IMG/VR virus record: IMGVR_UViG_3300046507_000624
Coordinates: 1 to 23,741 of that record
Source of the DNA: a virus
Direction: 5' to 3' (one strand)
Length of the DNA stretch: 23,741 nucleotides
In this document: piece after piece, positions 1 through 8,100 of the stretch
How positions within the stretch are numbered: the first letter of the stretch is position 1
How the letters are laid out: each line of letters opens with the position of its first letter
Notes under the pieces: model-generated
What the model was told of the DNA's origin: nothing
The model's database searches: none
Seen by the model: only the letters and a program-made list of their open reading frames with translations
Position numbers and translations under genes: made by a program

Positions 1-597
1 ACTGAGATACCATCCTCTAAATCAGTTAGAGATTTTGTTGACGGTGTAATTGAAACCACGAATACTTTACTTGCCACAAAATCCGACATTAGTGATGGGA
101 ATAAATTGGGCTTCGTTCAGATGTATACCGGCACACTTTCAGGTAGATTTGATGCCACAGGCAAAGGGGTAGGTGAGTACGCTCAGTGGGCACTATGTAA
201 CGGTCAGAACGGTACTTCCGACTTAAGAAACCTGTTCATTGTAGGCGCAGGCTCACAATATTCATTAGGTCAAACGGGTGGTGCAGCAACAGTTTTACTG
301 ACTGCCTCACAATCAGGTCTACCGACTCACAACCACGTTGTTAACGACCCTGGACACACGCACCCATATTATGACAATGGTGAAACCACAGGCTCAGGTA
401 CTCCGAAATTTTGGGGAGCAGGCACAAATTTTGCCATTTCAGATAAAAGCAAAACCACATCCATAGGTTACACAGGGCTTACGCTTTCACCGAGCGTGGC
501 ACAGAATGCGGCAGCATCCCACGAAAACAGGCCACCATTCCACGCCCTTTACTACATTCAGTATGTAGGCTTCACAGGTGGGCTTTTGCCAGGATAA
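1..597 (+). CDS. Tail fibre / tail-collar domain protein, C-terminal part (5' truncated by window)
   Basis: The reading frame is open from base 1 to the TAA at 595-597, so the gene starts before the window and 198 codons are visible. The visible part has the hallmarks of the phage tail-collar domain of short and long tail fibres. These are a W-A-L-C-N-G-Q segment, then D-L-R-N-L-F-I-V-G-A-G, a Gly/Ala-rich stretch, a G-L-P-T-H-N-H / G-H-T-H histidine cluster that in relatives binds metal in the trimeric fibre, and a final R-P-P-F-H-A-L-Y-Y-I-Q-Y. A TTG at 106 could open a shorter ORF, but uninterrupted upstream coding with similar composition makes it an internal codon. The protein is a structural virion component, probably involved in adsorption. 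It is the only structural gene in the window and marks the end of a late region. Confidence 0.85.
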   Translation, partial: TEIPSSKSVRDFVDGVIETTNTLLATKSDISDGNKLGFVQMYTGTLSGRFDATGKGVGEYAQWALCNGQNGTSDLRNLFIVGAGSQYSLGQTGGAATVLLTASQSGLPTHNHVVNDPGHTHPYYDNGETTGSGTPKFWGAGTNFAISDKSKTTSIGYTGLTLSPSVAQNAAASHENRPPFHALYYIQYVGFTGGLLPG

Positions 598-615
598 TAT
601 TTAAAAGATTAGGAT

Positions 616-750
616 ATGAATAAGAGGATTTTAGAGGGCGGTAAAATTAATGCCGTCCGACCAATCATAGAAAGAGAGCCGCAACCAAAAAAGGAGGTTA
701 AAAATGGCAAAAGGAAAACCAAAACCAAAAAGGAAAGTCGGCAGGCCTGA
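616..750 (+). CDS. Possible 44-aa basic small protein
   Basis: A short ORF starts with ATG just after the tail gene, behind an AGGAT that could be a weak ribosome binding site. It ends at a TGA inside the next gene, overlapping it by 47 nt in another frame. The first 27 residues read like ordinary protein (M-N-K-R-I-L-E-G-G-K at the start). The rest is Lys/Arg/Thr-rich because it shares sequence with the basic start of the downstream gene. No family is recognised. It may only be the spacer that carries the strong ribosome binding site of the gene at 704, so this call is weak. Confidence 0.25.
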   Translation: MNKRILEGGKINAVRPIIEREPQPKKEVKNGKRKTKTKKESRQA

Positions 751-1138
751 GGGGACTTATGCAAAGCGCCGGTTCAAGGACACAAACTTGGGCCGGTTTA
801 TTCTCCTACACGAACCTATTCTCTATAAAGTTATATGCCCCAACAATGATTACGGGTACGCTCCGGAAATTTTCCTAATTAAGAAAGTGATAGGGTGCAG
901 CGATAATCCGAGTTTTAAGACTAAGCGGTACGAGAAATACCTGAAAGAGTACGAGGTTCATAAGTTGCATGTAAAGCGGCCACGGCCAATTACAACGGCT
1001 GATAAGGAGCGCCATCGTGAATTACGGCTCATCAGGGCCATGAACTACGTAAAGAAGCATGAAAAGGAAATAGCCGCAAGGGATGAGATGGTAAGACAAA
1101 TCATTCAGAACGCAATAAATAAGGCAGAGGGCCGGTAA
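704..1138 (+). CDS. Basic AT-hook-like hypothetical protein (144 aa)
   Basis: The start at 704 follows a very strong Shine-Dalgarno (AAGGAGG, 7 nt before ATG). The first 24 residues are highly basic and contain K-R-K-V-G-R-P-E-G-T, which resembles an AT-hook (basic residues around G-R-P) that inserts into the minor groove of AT-rich DNA. The rest is a mixed segment with Y-G-Y-A-P-E and a Lys/Arg/Glu-rich helical C-terminus (about residues 98-144). No catalytic motif is visible. It could be a DNA- or RNA-binding accessory protein, but the function is not known. Its stop codon directly abuts the stop of the reverse-strand gene at 1139, so the two genes converge without any intergenic base. Confidence 0.75.
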   Translation: MAKGKPKPKRKVGRPEGTYAKRRFKDTNLGRFILLHEPILYKVICPNNDYGYAPEIFLIKKVIGCSDNPSFKTKRYEKYLKEYEVHKLHVKRPRPITTADKERHRELRLIRAMNYVKKHEKEIAARDEMVRQIIQNAINKAEGR

Positions 1139-2356
1139 TTATTTTACTTTAATAACCGGCTCTGAGCCAAATTCTTCTCGGAATCCTTTGCGAATCAGTC
1201 TGGATGCCAGGTCTACATCCTGAGGCTCCACCAGTATCCCATCGTGAATACCGAAAGCCTTGCGACTATAGCTCATCAATCTTCCGTAGGCCATATCGAC
1301 CATAACCTTGCTTTCTATCTTGATGCAGGCGTGATATAAATTGGCCTGGTTCTCCTCGTTGGTTTCGTTAATAAAGTCTGCCACGTTCGGAAATTTTTCG
1401 ATAAACTTATTATAGATTGGTAGTACGGTTCGGTGGCCATTCTTTGCATTGAGCATGGTCAGGAACTCTGTTTTTAAATCCGTAGACTCGTACCCGATAT
1501 AGGATGCCATTTTAGCATAGAAATCCGGCTCCTGGGACATCTTTATAAATAGGTCTGTGTCTTTGGATGAAAACCAATCCCGTTGAAGCAGGATGCCTAA
1601 AATGAACGCCATACACGCTGATACATCCACTTCACGTAAAACAATCCTAACTCCGTCCAGGGATATGAACGGGCGCATGATTTTGGGTAGCGAGGTAAAG
1701 TTGGTGTATAACCGGCCATCCTCATCTCTGTGAACATAGAAATCTTTGAAGTCTATCTCCTTTGCCCGTAAGTAGTGGCACATATATTGCATCGGGGTTA
1801 GTTCACCGGCCATCCATTTGTCTTTGATAAATTGGTATACGGCATAGTCTATACTGTATTTTTCGATATTCAGGAATGAATCCTGCTCCAAATTTTCCTT
1901 GTATTCACCAAAGGTATCTTTCAGTCGCATTGATATTAATTTCCTGGAGGTTACCCGATACTCGGAAAGCTCGCCATCAAATAAGCCTTTGGTAAACCCA
2001 TAGCTTTTGGAGCGCCCATGTATACGACTGTGATGGTGGTCAATGACGATTATTCCAGTTTCAGTGAGAACTTTCTTCACATATTTCGTTCCATCGACAC
2101 CAAGGTATCGGTGTAAAATTTCCCCGCTCAGTCCGGTTTTCTTTTCAAAGGAATGTTCTCTGCGACCTTTTACATTCACCAGATTGCCTACGAACCACAT
2201 ACACTTATCAAGGTTCATTTTAAGTGCATGATTCTTGTGGCCATCGGCCACCAAATAGTTCTTTACTTTTTCCTGAATAATTACAGGCACCATAATATCC
2301 AGGCGGTCTACTTTCTTTGTCTTGCCTTTAAATGACTCGGTTTTCAACTTCTCCAT
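1139..2356 (-). CDS. Reverse-strand protein with family A polymerase / T7 RNA polymerase-like palm motifs (405 aa)
   Basis: This is the only clear gene on the reverse strand. It has its own Shine-Dalgarno (AAGGAG before ATG at 2356) and its own promoter. Residues 212-250 read G-R-L-Y-T-N-F-T-S-L-P, then E-V-D-V-S-A-C (D244). That order resembles the 'GRL..NLQ' strand followed by motif A (D-Y-S-Q-I-E) of family A DNA polymerases. Residues 295-304, K-T-E-F-L-T-M-L-N-A, line up with motif B of T7-type polymerases (K followed 8-9 residues later by Y-G). H371-D372-G with I-L-V resembles motif C (H-D-E or H-D-S). The N-terminal 200 residues match nothing I recognise, and the protein is much shorter than a full polymerase. 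The polymerase relation is an inference from spaced motifs. The activity could be DNA or RNA synthesis or could be lost. Confidence 0.7.
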   Translation of the reverse strand: MEKLKTESFKGKTKKVDRLDIMVPVIIQEKVKNYLVADGHKNHALKMNLDKCMWFVGNLVNVKGRREHSFEKKTGLSGEILHRYLGVDGTKYVKKVLTETGIIVIDHHHSRIHGRSKSYGFTKGLFDGELSEYRVTSRKLISMRLKDTFGEYKENLEQDSFLNIEKYSIDYAVYQFIKDKWMAGELTPMQYMCHYLRAKEIDFKDFYVHRDEDGRLYTNFTSLPKIMRPFISLDGVRIVLREVDVSACMAFILGILLQRDWFSSKDTDLFIKMSQEPDFYAKMASYIGYESTDLKTEFLTMLNAKNGHRTVLPIYNKFIEKFPNVADFINETNEENQANLYHACIKIESKVMVDMAYGRLMSYSRKAFGIHDGILVEPQDVDLASRLIRKGFREEFGSEPVIKVK

Positions 2357-2376
2357 AAAATCTCCTTATAATGACA

Positions 2377-2407
2377 CAAAGATAAGATTTTAAAAATTAT
2401 TTTGCAA
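2377..2407 (-). promoter_or_regulatory. Bacteroidota-type promoter for the reverse-strand gene
   Basis: Read on the minus strand, TTG (2405-2407) is followed after exactly 20 nt by TATCTTTG (2384-2377), which fits the Bacteroidota consensus TTG...TAnnTTTG. The predicted start of transcription, about 7 nt beyond the -7 box, leaves a short leader containing the AAGGAG of the gene starting at 2356. It is back to back with the forward promoter at 2414. Confidence 0.7.
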
Positions 2408-2413
2408 CGGGTA

Positions 2414-2444
2414 TTGCAGATTAAAGTTTCGTTGTATACCTTTG
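2414..2444 (+). promoter_or_regulatory. Bacteroidota-type promoter for the early operon (2474 onward)
   Basis: TTG at 2414-2416 is followed after 20 nt by TACCTTTG at 2437-2444, a full match to TAnnTTTG. The -7 box overlaps a GTATAC hexamer (2434-2439) that recurs in other promoters of this window. It is the first promoter seen ahead of the tightly packed gene row 2474-8809. Confidence 0.75.
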
Positions 2445-2473
2445 CATCATCGAAAATTTAAAAGACAAACGAT

Positions 2474-2713
2474 ATGCAAGAAATTAAAATTGGCGATAAA
2501 GTTCGCTTTACCGAATTAGCTATCCAAGAGGGTGTGCCTGGAAACCGAATTGGTATTACTGGAACGGTGGTTCCGGATGGAACTTTTTCCCTTGAAGGGA
2601 AAGATGTTCGTAATTTTGGGGTAGTGTTTCCTGATGAGGCTGACCAAGTTGATGGATGGAGGGCACACAATACTCCGGAACGGACAGCAGTAGTGTTAGT
2701 TGAATCAGTTTAA
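2474..2713 (+). CDS. Small SH3-like barrel protein 1 (79 aa)
   Basis: This is the first gene behind the forward promoter. Residues 6-32 follow the pattern I-G-D-K-V-x-F, a linker, then G-I-T-G-T-V-V, as in small SH3/KOW-like beta-barrels. The C-terminal part (A-D-Q-V-D, then V-V-L-V) would close the barrel. No enzyme motif is present. The next two genes encode proteins with the same layout (V-G-x-x-V near the N-terminus, G-x-x-G turn, A-x-D-Q-[IL] near the C-terminus), so this looks like a local gene family. Such small barrel proteins in phages often bind nucleic acid or host proteins, but which applies here is unknown. Confidence 0.7.
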   Translation: MQEIKIGDKVRFTELAIQEGVPGNRIGITGTVVPDGTFSLEGKDVRNFGVVFPDEADQVDGWRAHNTPERTAVVLVESV

Positions 2714-2724
2714 TTGGATACGAC

Positions 2725-2982
2725 ATGAAGAAGAAAAAGTTTTTAAAAGTAGGAACCGAAGTTACATTAATTAGAAAAGGTCCAAGTATACCATTAGGGT
2801 ACGAAGGCAAAAACGCCGTCATTGATTTCGTGGATGACGAAGATTGTTACCTGCCATACTCCATTGATTTCAGAGATTATAAAAGACATTGGTGGGTAGC
2901 AGAGGACCAAATCCAGGTTGTTGAAATAGGACTCTGGACTAAGATTAAAACTTGGTGGAAAGGAGTGCGACATGGGGTTTAA
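2725..2982 (+). CDS. Small SH3-like barrel protein 2 (85 aa)
   Basis: A Lys-rich start (M-K-K-K-K) is followed by V-G-T-E-V-T-L-I, a turn at G-Y-E-G, and Y-S-I-D-F then W-W-V-A-E-D-Q-I-Q-V-V-E. The last motif parallels R-A-D-Q-L-E-L-S in the next gene, which supports paralogy. The C-terminal extension is Trp/Lys-rich (W-T-K-I-K-T-W-W-K). The gene lies 11 nt after its neighbour and overlaps the following start by 11 nt, a sign of translational coupling. No family with known function is recognised. Confidence 0.7.
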   Translation: MKKKKFLKVGTEVTLIRKGPSIPLGYEGKNAVIDFVDDEDCYLPYSIDFRDYKRHWWVAEDQIQVVEIGLWTKIKTWWKGVRHGV

Positions 2983-3172
2983 GGTTGGCGATTCAGTGGT
3001 AATTCTGGATGAAAAATTAGAGGAGGTTTGTATTCCTCAGGAAATGGCAGGGCAAAAAGGCATTGTGTCTATGGCAGAAACTTGCAAAAACCCTCTATAT
3101 GAGGTAGCTGTGCCTGGGTATAATTTTGATTACTGCTATCGAGCAGACCAATTAGAATTAAGCGATGGATAG
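2972..3172 (+). CDS. Small SH3-like barrel protein 3 (66 aa)
   Basis: This is the shortest of the three barrel-like proteins. It shows F-K-V-G-D-S-V-V-I-L-D, a turn at A-G-Q-K-G-I-V, Y-E-V-A-V-P, and C-Y-R-A-D-Q-L-E-L at the end. The start lies inside the preceding gene (11-nt overlap) behind AAAGGAG. Its end overlaps the RNase H start by 8 nt. The shared pattern with the two upstream genes suggests tandem duplication followed by strong divergence. The function is unknown. Confidence 0.7.
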   Translation: MGFKVGDSVVILDEKLEEVCIPQEMAGQKGIVSMAETCKNPLYEVAVPGYNFDYCYRADQLELSDG

Positions 3173-3665
3173 TGAGAAAATAGTTATCTATTGCGATGGA
3201 AGCTGCTTAAATCCGCGTGGCGATAGAACTTACGGAATCAAAGGTGGATACGGCGTTTTCATCAGTTGGAGAGGTAAGGTTAAGCGAATTGCCGGTGGCC
3301 GGTTCGACTACACTTCCAATAATCGGATGGAGCTTATGGCCATGATTACCTCGCTAAAGGAAATTAAAAAGAAACGTGGCTACAAAATTGAAATCATCTC
3401 AGATAGTAAATATGTCATCGACTCTATAATTGAGGGGTGGGTATTTTCCTGGGAGGAGATGAACTTCATTGGTAAAAAGAATGAGGATTTGTGGCGAGAA
3501 TTTTTGGCCGAGTATAGGAAATTTCGGAAAAAAGACCTTACCTTTACGTGGACAAGAGGACACGTTGGCACCATCGGTAATGAGGAGGCTGACAGGTTGG
3601 CAGGTATTGGTGCAAATAAAGAGAAAATAACCATAGATTACGGGAGCGGATTATATGACAAGTAA
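3165..3665 (+). CDS. rnhA: Ribonuclease HI
   Basis: The 166-aa protein has all active-site residues of type 1 RNase H: D11 in Y-C-D-G-S-C, E56 in N-N-R-M-E-L, D80 in S-D-S-K-Y-V, and D143 in N-E-E-A-D, with H133 in R-G-H-V-G. It cuts the RNA strand of RNA-DNA hybrids with two metal ions. In a phage with its own primase and DnaE-type polymerase the likely job is removal of lagging-strand primers. Length is close to the usual ~155 aa. It overlaps both neighbours (8 nt upstream, 11 nt downstream), so it is co-translated in the early operon. Confidence 0.95.
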   Translation: MDSEKIVIYCDGSCLNPRGDRTYGIKGGYGVFISWRGKVKRIAGGRFDYTSNNRMELMAMITSLKEIKKKRGYKIEIISDSKYVIDSIIEGWVFSWEEMNFIGKKNEDLWREFLAEYRKFRKKDLTFTWTRGHVGTIGNEEADRLAGIGANKEKITIDYGSGLYDK

Positions 3666-3918
3666 TTACAATGTTATTCTGCTCCCTATAACCGCTGATG
3701 GGAAGTATAGGGTTGGCGATATTTTTGAGCTGAAAGGATTTGCCATTTGTAATTTGAGGCTCGCCAGATTTCATGGTTTGGAAATAAAGAATATTGACTA
3801 CTGCTTTGGAGTAAGGTTGCATTTCGATTGGCAGGAATGGGAGGGGAATGCCCCAATAGTCATTACCTCTGGCAGGGAAACTAAGAAAGGTGTCATAAAA
3901 AGAAAGTATTATGTGTAA
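3655..3918 (+). CDS. Hypothetical protein (87 aa)
   Basis: The start lies in the last codons of RNase H (11-nt overlap) and the end overlaps the next gene by 8 nt. The sequence alternates hydrophobic strands (Y-N-V-I-L-L-P-I; G-V-R-L-H-F) with basic residues and ends in R-K-Y-Y-V, so a small beta-rich protein is likely. There is no signal peptide, membrane segment or catalytic motif. No family is recognised. The position inside the replication operon suggests an early accessory role. Confidence 0.6.
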   Translation: MTSNYNVILLPITADGKYRVGDIFELKGFAICNLRLARFHGLEIKNIDYCFGVRLHFDWQEWEGNAPIVITSGRETKKGVIKRKYYV

Positions 3919-4186
3919 GACAATATTTATGGTGCCGGTTCCGGATGAATATTTCACATTATTTATACATGAAATTTCTCCAGACCTCACATCAGCAGTA
4001 TACAGTAAAATCGACCAAGGGGTTACGGTAGCTCATAAGAAAAAAGTTCCGGCCATGGTCCAAGATGATGATAATTTATTTATTTTCGGTGAGCACGGCA
4101 TCAGTATTATGTTGGCCTCTAAAGCATACGTAGACCTGCACGGTATTCCGGAAGAAATCAAAAAGAAATTACAGGAGGGAAAATAA
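3911..4186 (+). CDS. Hypothetical protein (91 aa)
   Basis: The protein starts M-C-K-T-I-F and has an acidic patch Q-D-D-D-N in the middle, followed by L-F-I-F-G-E-H-G-I and a C-terminal amphipathic helix ending in K-K-K-L-Q-E-G-K. The overlap with the gene before is 8 nt and the gap to the gene after is one base. The gene two steps downstream (4393) also begins M-C-K-T, but the similarity stops there. The function is not recognised. Confidence 0.6.
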   Translation: MCKTIFMVPVPDEYFTLFIHEISPDLTSAVYSKIDQGVTVAHKKKVPAMVQDDDNLFIFGEHGISIMLASKAYVDLHGIPEEIKKKLQEGK

Positions 4187-4187
4187 T

Positions 4188-4388
4188 ATGGCAGATTACA
4201 CAGTAATTAAGCGCGACAGAGAAGTTGTGCAAATCATGGCCGGTAAACCATCGGACCAGATTAAAAAGTGGGTAGAGGAACTGAACGAGAATCCGCTCAG
4301 CCGCGATACTGAATGGTCTTGGGAGGAACAGTATTCCAATAAGCCTGTGTGGGAATTAAATAAATTTTTATTCGGAGATAACGATTAA
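4188..4388 (+). CDS. Hypothetical protein (66 aa)
   Basis: A good ribosome binding site (GGAGGG, 8 nt before ATG) supports this start. The small protein has a basic N-terminal strand (T-V-I-K-R-D-R-E-V-V) followed by a Trp/Glu-rich segment with W-S-W-E-E and V-W-E-L-N. No domain is recognised. It sits between two unknown genes in the early operon. Confidence 0.55.
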   Translation: MADYTVIKRDREVVQIMAGKPSDQIKKWVEELNENPLSRDTEWSWEEQYSNKPVWELNKFLFGDND

Positions 4389-4392
4389 GGGT

Positions 4393-5100
4393 ATGTGTAA
4401 AACAAAATGTGCTACGGCACCACATTGTAAATGGGGCAGCTTTTGGAGCAGCTCTCACCCATGTAAAGGAGGTTGTCAGAATCCGGTTGAGGTTGTAGGC
4501 GAGCAAGCTATCGGAGCAGCAGTTAATGAGCCTGTAATTAATTTTATTACATCGAGTGAACCAGGTTTCATTCCGGCCATTCCAGAAATTAAGCTGCCAG
4601 AATTTTTTGAAAGCACCAAAGATGCAGCTGTTAAAGTTATGCAGCAGCATCAGGATTACGGCTCAGCATTTGGTAAAACTGTTATCATTGATGAGCAGGA
4701 TTCTGTATACAGAAGCAAACTGAATTTCGAGGAGTGGTATAATAAATTCGAGGAAGAAATTGACATCGAGCTTGCTGAAACCGGCGCTGACCGTGAGATG
4801 GATTTTGACCGCGAAAAAGAATACGAAAAGCGCTATGACAAATATCTGCTCGGCCCATCAGTTCACGACAAAGCCTGGGCTGCGTGGCAGGCCGACCAAA
4901 TGGATAATATGGTGGACGTAAATGCAGCGGCTTATGTAAAGGGTTATAAAGTAGGGTACGAGGCAACCAGAAAGAAATACGACAGCGCAGAGGTTTACCT
5001 CCTGTTGAAGAAATTACTGGCTGACCACCCTTTGCACCGTGGTATACAGATTACGCCGATGATGGTTCTGAAATGGTTCGAGAAAAATAAGAAGAAATAA
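4393..5100 (+). CDS. Hypothetical protein with Cys/His-rich N-terminus (235 aa)
   Basis: The first 28 residues hold five cysteines (C2, C6, C12, C24, C28) and two histidines (H11, H22). That could be a zinc site or disulfides, although a cytosolic zinc knuckle is more likely because no signal peptide is present. A Pro/Ile-rich linker (about residues 55-72) leads to a long acidic helical region with many Glu/Asp/Lys/Tyr residues (about 105-155). A C-terminal helical part contains A-A-Y-V-K-G-Y and ends in K-N-K-K-K. The stop TAA shares one base with the ATG of the helicase gene, so the two are translationally coupled, and it may be a helicase partner. No known family is recognised. Confidence 0.65.
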   Translation: MCKTKCATAPHCKWGSFWSSSHPCKGGCQNPVEVVGEQAIGAAVNEPVINFITSSEPGFIPAIPEIKLPEFFESTKDAAVKVMQQHQDYGSAFGKTVIIDEQDSVYRSKLNFEEWYNKFEEEIDIELAETGADREMDFDREKEYEKRYDKYLLGPSVHDKAWAAWQADQMDNMVDVNAAAYVKGYKVGYEATRKKYDSAEVYLLLKKLLADHPLHRGIQITPMMVLKWFEKNKKK

Positions 5101-8100
5101 TGCTGAAAACATTTAGTGGCGAACAGCGCCTTGTATTAAGGGAAACGCTGACCACAAATAATAACATAGCCATCAATGCTACGGCAGGTGGCGGAAAATG
5201 TCATCCAAAGGATACTGAAATTCTACTTTTTAACGGCTCCGTTAAAAAAGTGCAGGACATCATTCCAGGAGATGAGTTAATGGGACCCGATTCAAAGCCG
5301 AGAACTGTTGCTGTAACGAGTGTAGGTTATGGAAAACTATTCAATATAGTTCCAATGAAAGGTGATACCTGGGGTTGCAATGAGGACCATATCCTTACGC
5401 TTCATAAAAACAACAGGCATAAGGATAACGAACTTGTAGACATTAGTGTAAAGGATTTACTCGATGAGAATTGGGCACTTCATCCTAATAAAAACTATAA
5501 GCAATTCAAATTACAGCGCACCGGAGTTGATTTTAATGAACAGCAACTTAATGTATTGCCGTACCTGGCCGGTCTTTGGGTTGGTGATGGAACCAAAATA
5601 AATGGTACGCCAAATATCTCCAATATTGATGAAGAGATAATAGACTATTTAAAGAGCCTGAATATTGATGGAATCAGCACCACAGTCTATCAGGAGAAAA
5701 CTTGCAAAAAGATAAGTCTTACAGCAGGGAAAGGTAGGTCCAATTTCATTAGAAATGAATTTAGGCGCTTTGTGGACGATAATAAAAATGTAATTATCCC
5801 ACAAGAATATCTTATTAATTCCAGAGAAAATAGATTACAGTTACTTGCAGGATTAGTGGACTCAGATGGGCACCTGCATCATGGGTTTTTTGAGATATGC
5901 ACCAAGTGGGAATCTTTGAAGAATCAGATTTTATTCCTTGCCAGAAGCCTTGGTTTTGCCGCTTATTCGAGTGTCAAGAAATTAAAATTCAACGGCAAGG
6001 ATTTACAATATCATAGAATAAGTATTTCGGGTGATATTTCAGAAGTTCCGGTAAAGCTGACAAGGAAAATGGCTGCGCCAAGAAAACAAATTAAATCTGT
6101 TCAAAGGACAGGGTTTCGGATTGAAGAGAATGGTGTCGGTGAGTATTATGGGTTTACATTAGATGGGGACGGCAGGTATTTGTTAGCAGACTTTACCATA
6201 ACACACAATACCTTCATCCTGATTGAGATTGCCCGATTACTTCCGCAATCATCCAGTGCAAATTTCCTGGCTTTTAATAAATCTATCGTGGAAGAATTGG
6301 CTGACAAGTTGCCATCCGGATTCGACTGCATGACACTTCATTCACTCGGAATCAAAGCACTGTACCGACATTTCGGTTCCGGCGTAACGGTATCGGAGGC
6401 TAAGTACAAACGGATGCTTGCTAAGGTCATGGAGAAATTTAAGGACGATATAGCCAAGAAAGAATATAATGGAATCCTGTACGGCCTATGCGAAAAATGG
6501 GAAAAGCGTTGCGTTACTCTGAGCCTGGAAGTTCCTGTTGTTGCAGAAGATGCGCCGGTAGAGGATAAGATTTGGGCAGCATTTGTGGCTCAGGCCGATA
6601 AGGTTAATAAAGCGAAACCTAAGCGTGGTATTAAGTTCGAGGTAAGTTTCACAGACATGATTTTTTTACCTGTATACCTGAATCTAAAAATGCCTCAATG
6701 GGATACAGTCTTATTAGATGAGTCCCAAGACCTTAATAATTGTCAGCACGAATTAGTGAATATGATTATTGGTAAAAGCGGTAGACTAATAAGTGTAGGT
6801 GATAGTGAGCAATGTCAGCCGGAGGGTACTTTAGTAACGATGGCAGACCGCACTCAAAAAAGAATTGAGGATATAGTGGTTGGTGATACAGTTGCCACAT
6901 TCTCTTGCGCCAACGGCTCCAAGTATTTATTCAATGGAGCCGTTACCCAGGTGGCAAGTCGATTTGTGGACGAACCAATTATTGAATTAAGGTCTGGCGG
7001 AAAGTTGACTCAGTACACAGGAAATCATAAATGTGTAGTTAGAATAAAGGATGAACCTAACTTATATGTATTATATCTCATGCAGAGAGGAAATAGTTTC
7101 AGAATTGGAAAAACCTCCTGGTATGATAACCGTTTTCTTGGCAAAAGGATGGGGCAAGAGGGGTGTGATGGACTTTGGGTTCTAAAGGTTTCTAAAAATA
7201 AAGAGGAGATTGATATTGATGAAACTGTTTATAGTTATCAGTATGGTATACCTCAATTAATATGGAATGGTGGAGGCAACTATACTGAATATCAATCTGA
7301 TATGCTTGCGAAAAAATGGGCTGCTTTGGAGGAACGGATTTCTTTAAGAGAAAGAGCCGTTCGGATACTAACTCATTTCAACAGAGATATACGATACCCT
7401 TTATGGAAAAAAGAAAAGGTGTTCAAGAGAGGTAATTTCGTTACAGAAGCCTGCAATCTTATTCCTGAATATATGTACGTGAATCATTTCAATGATGAAT
7501 GTAATTCAAAAGATGGTCGGCAGAAACAAGGTGAGTGGATGACTATTGATAAGATTGAGCTATTGCCTTATGAGGGGAAAGTTTATTCACTCAATATCGA
7601 CAAACATCACACTTACGTAGCAGATGGGGTTTTGACCCACAATTGCATCTATGGTTTCGCCGGAAGTAATCCGGAATCCTTTAAGAAATTCGCTCAGCGC
7701 CCGAATACGGTTGAATACCCACTATCGGTTACTTACCGTTGTGCTAAGCAGATTGTAGCCCATGCACGTCAGTACAGCAATAAAATAGAGGCCCATCCTG
7801 ATGCACCGGAGGGATTGGTTCGAGAGGGCACATTGGATGAGGTTGTTCCAGGAGATTTTATTCTCTGCCGAAATAATGCGCCACTTATTGCCGCATACTT
7901 TAATCTACTCCAGGATGACCAGAAAGCCTACATAGTGGGCAAGGATACACGGGACGAGTACATTAAGATGACCAAACCGTTCGCCAGTTCTCACATCCAG
8001 GCGCTGCTTGACCATTGGGATAATATGGTGGATGAGTTATATAATAAGTTGCAATCGCTTGGTATACGTAGACCTGAGAAAGTTGACTCATACATGCTGT

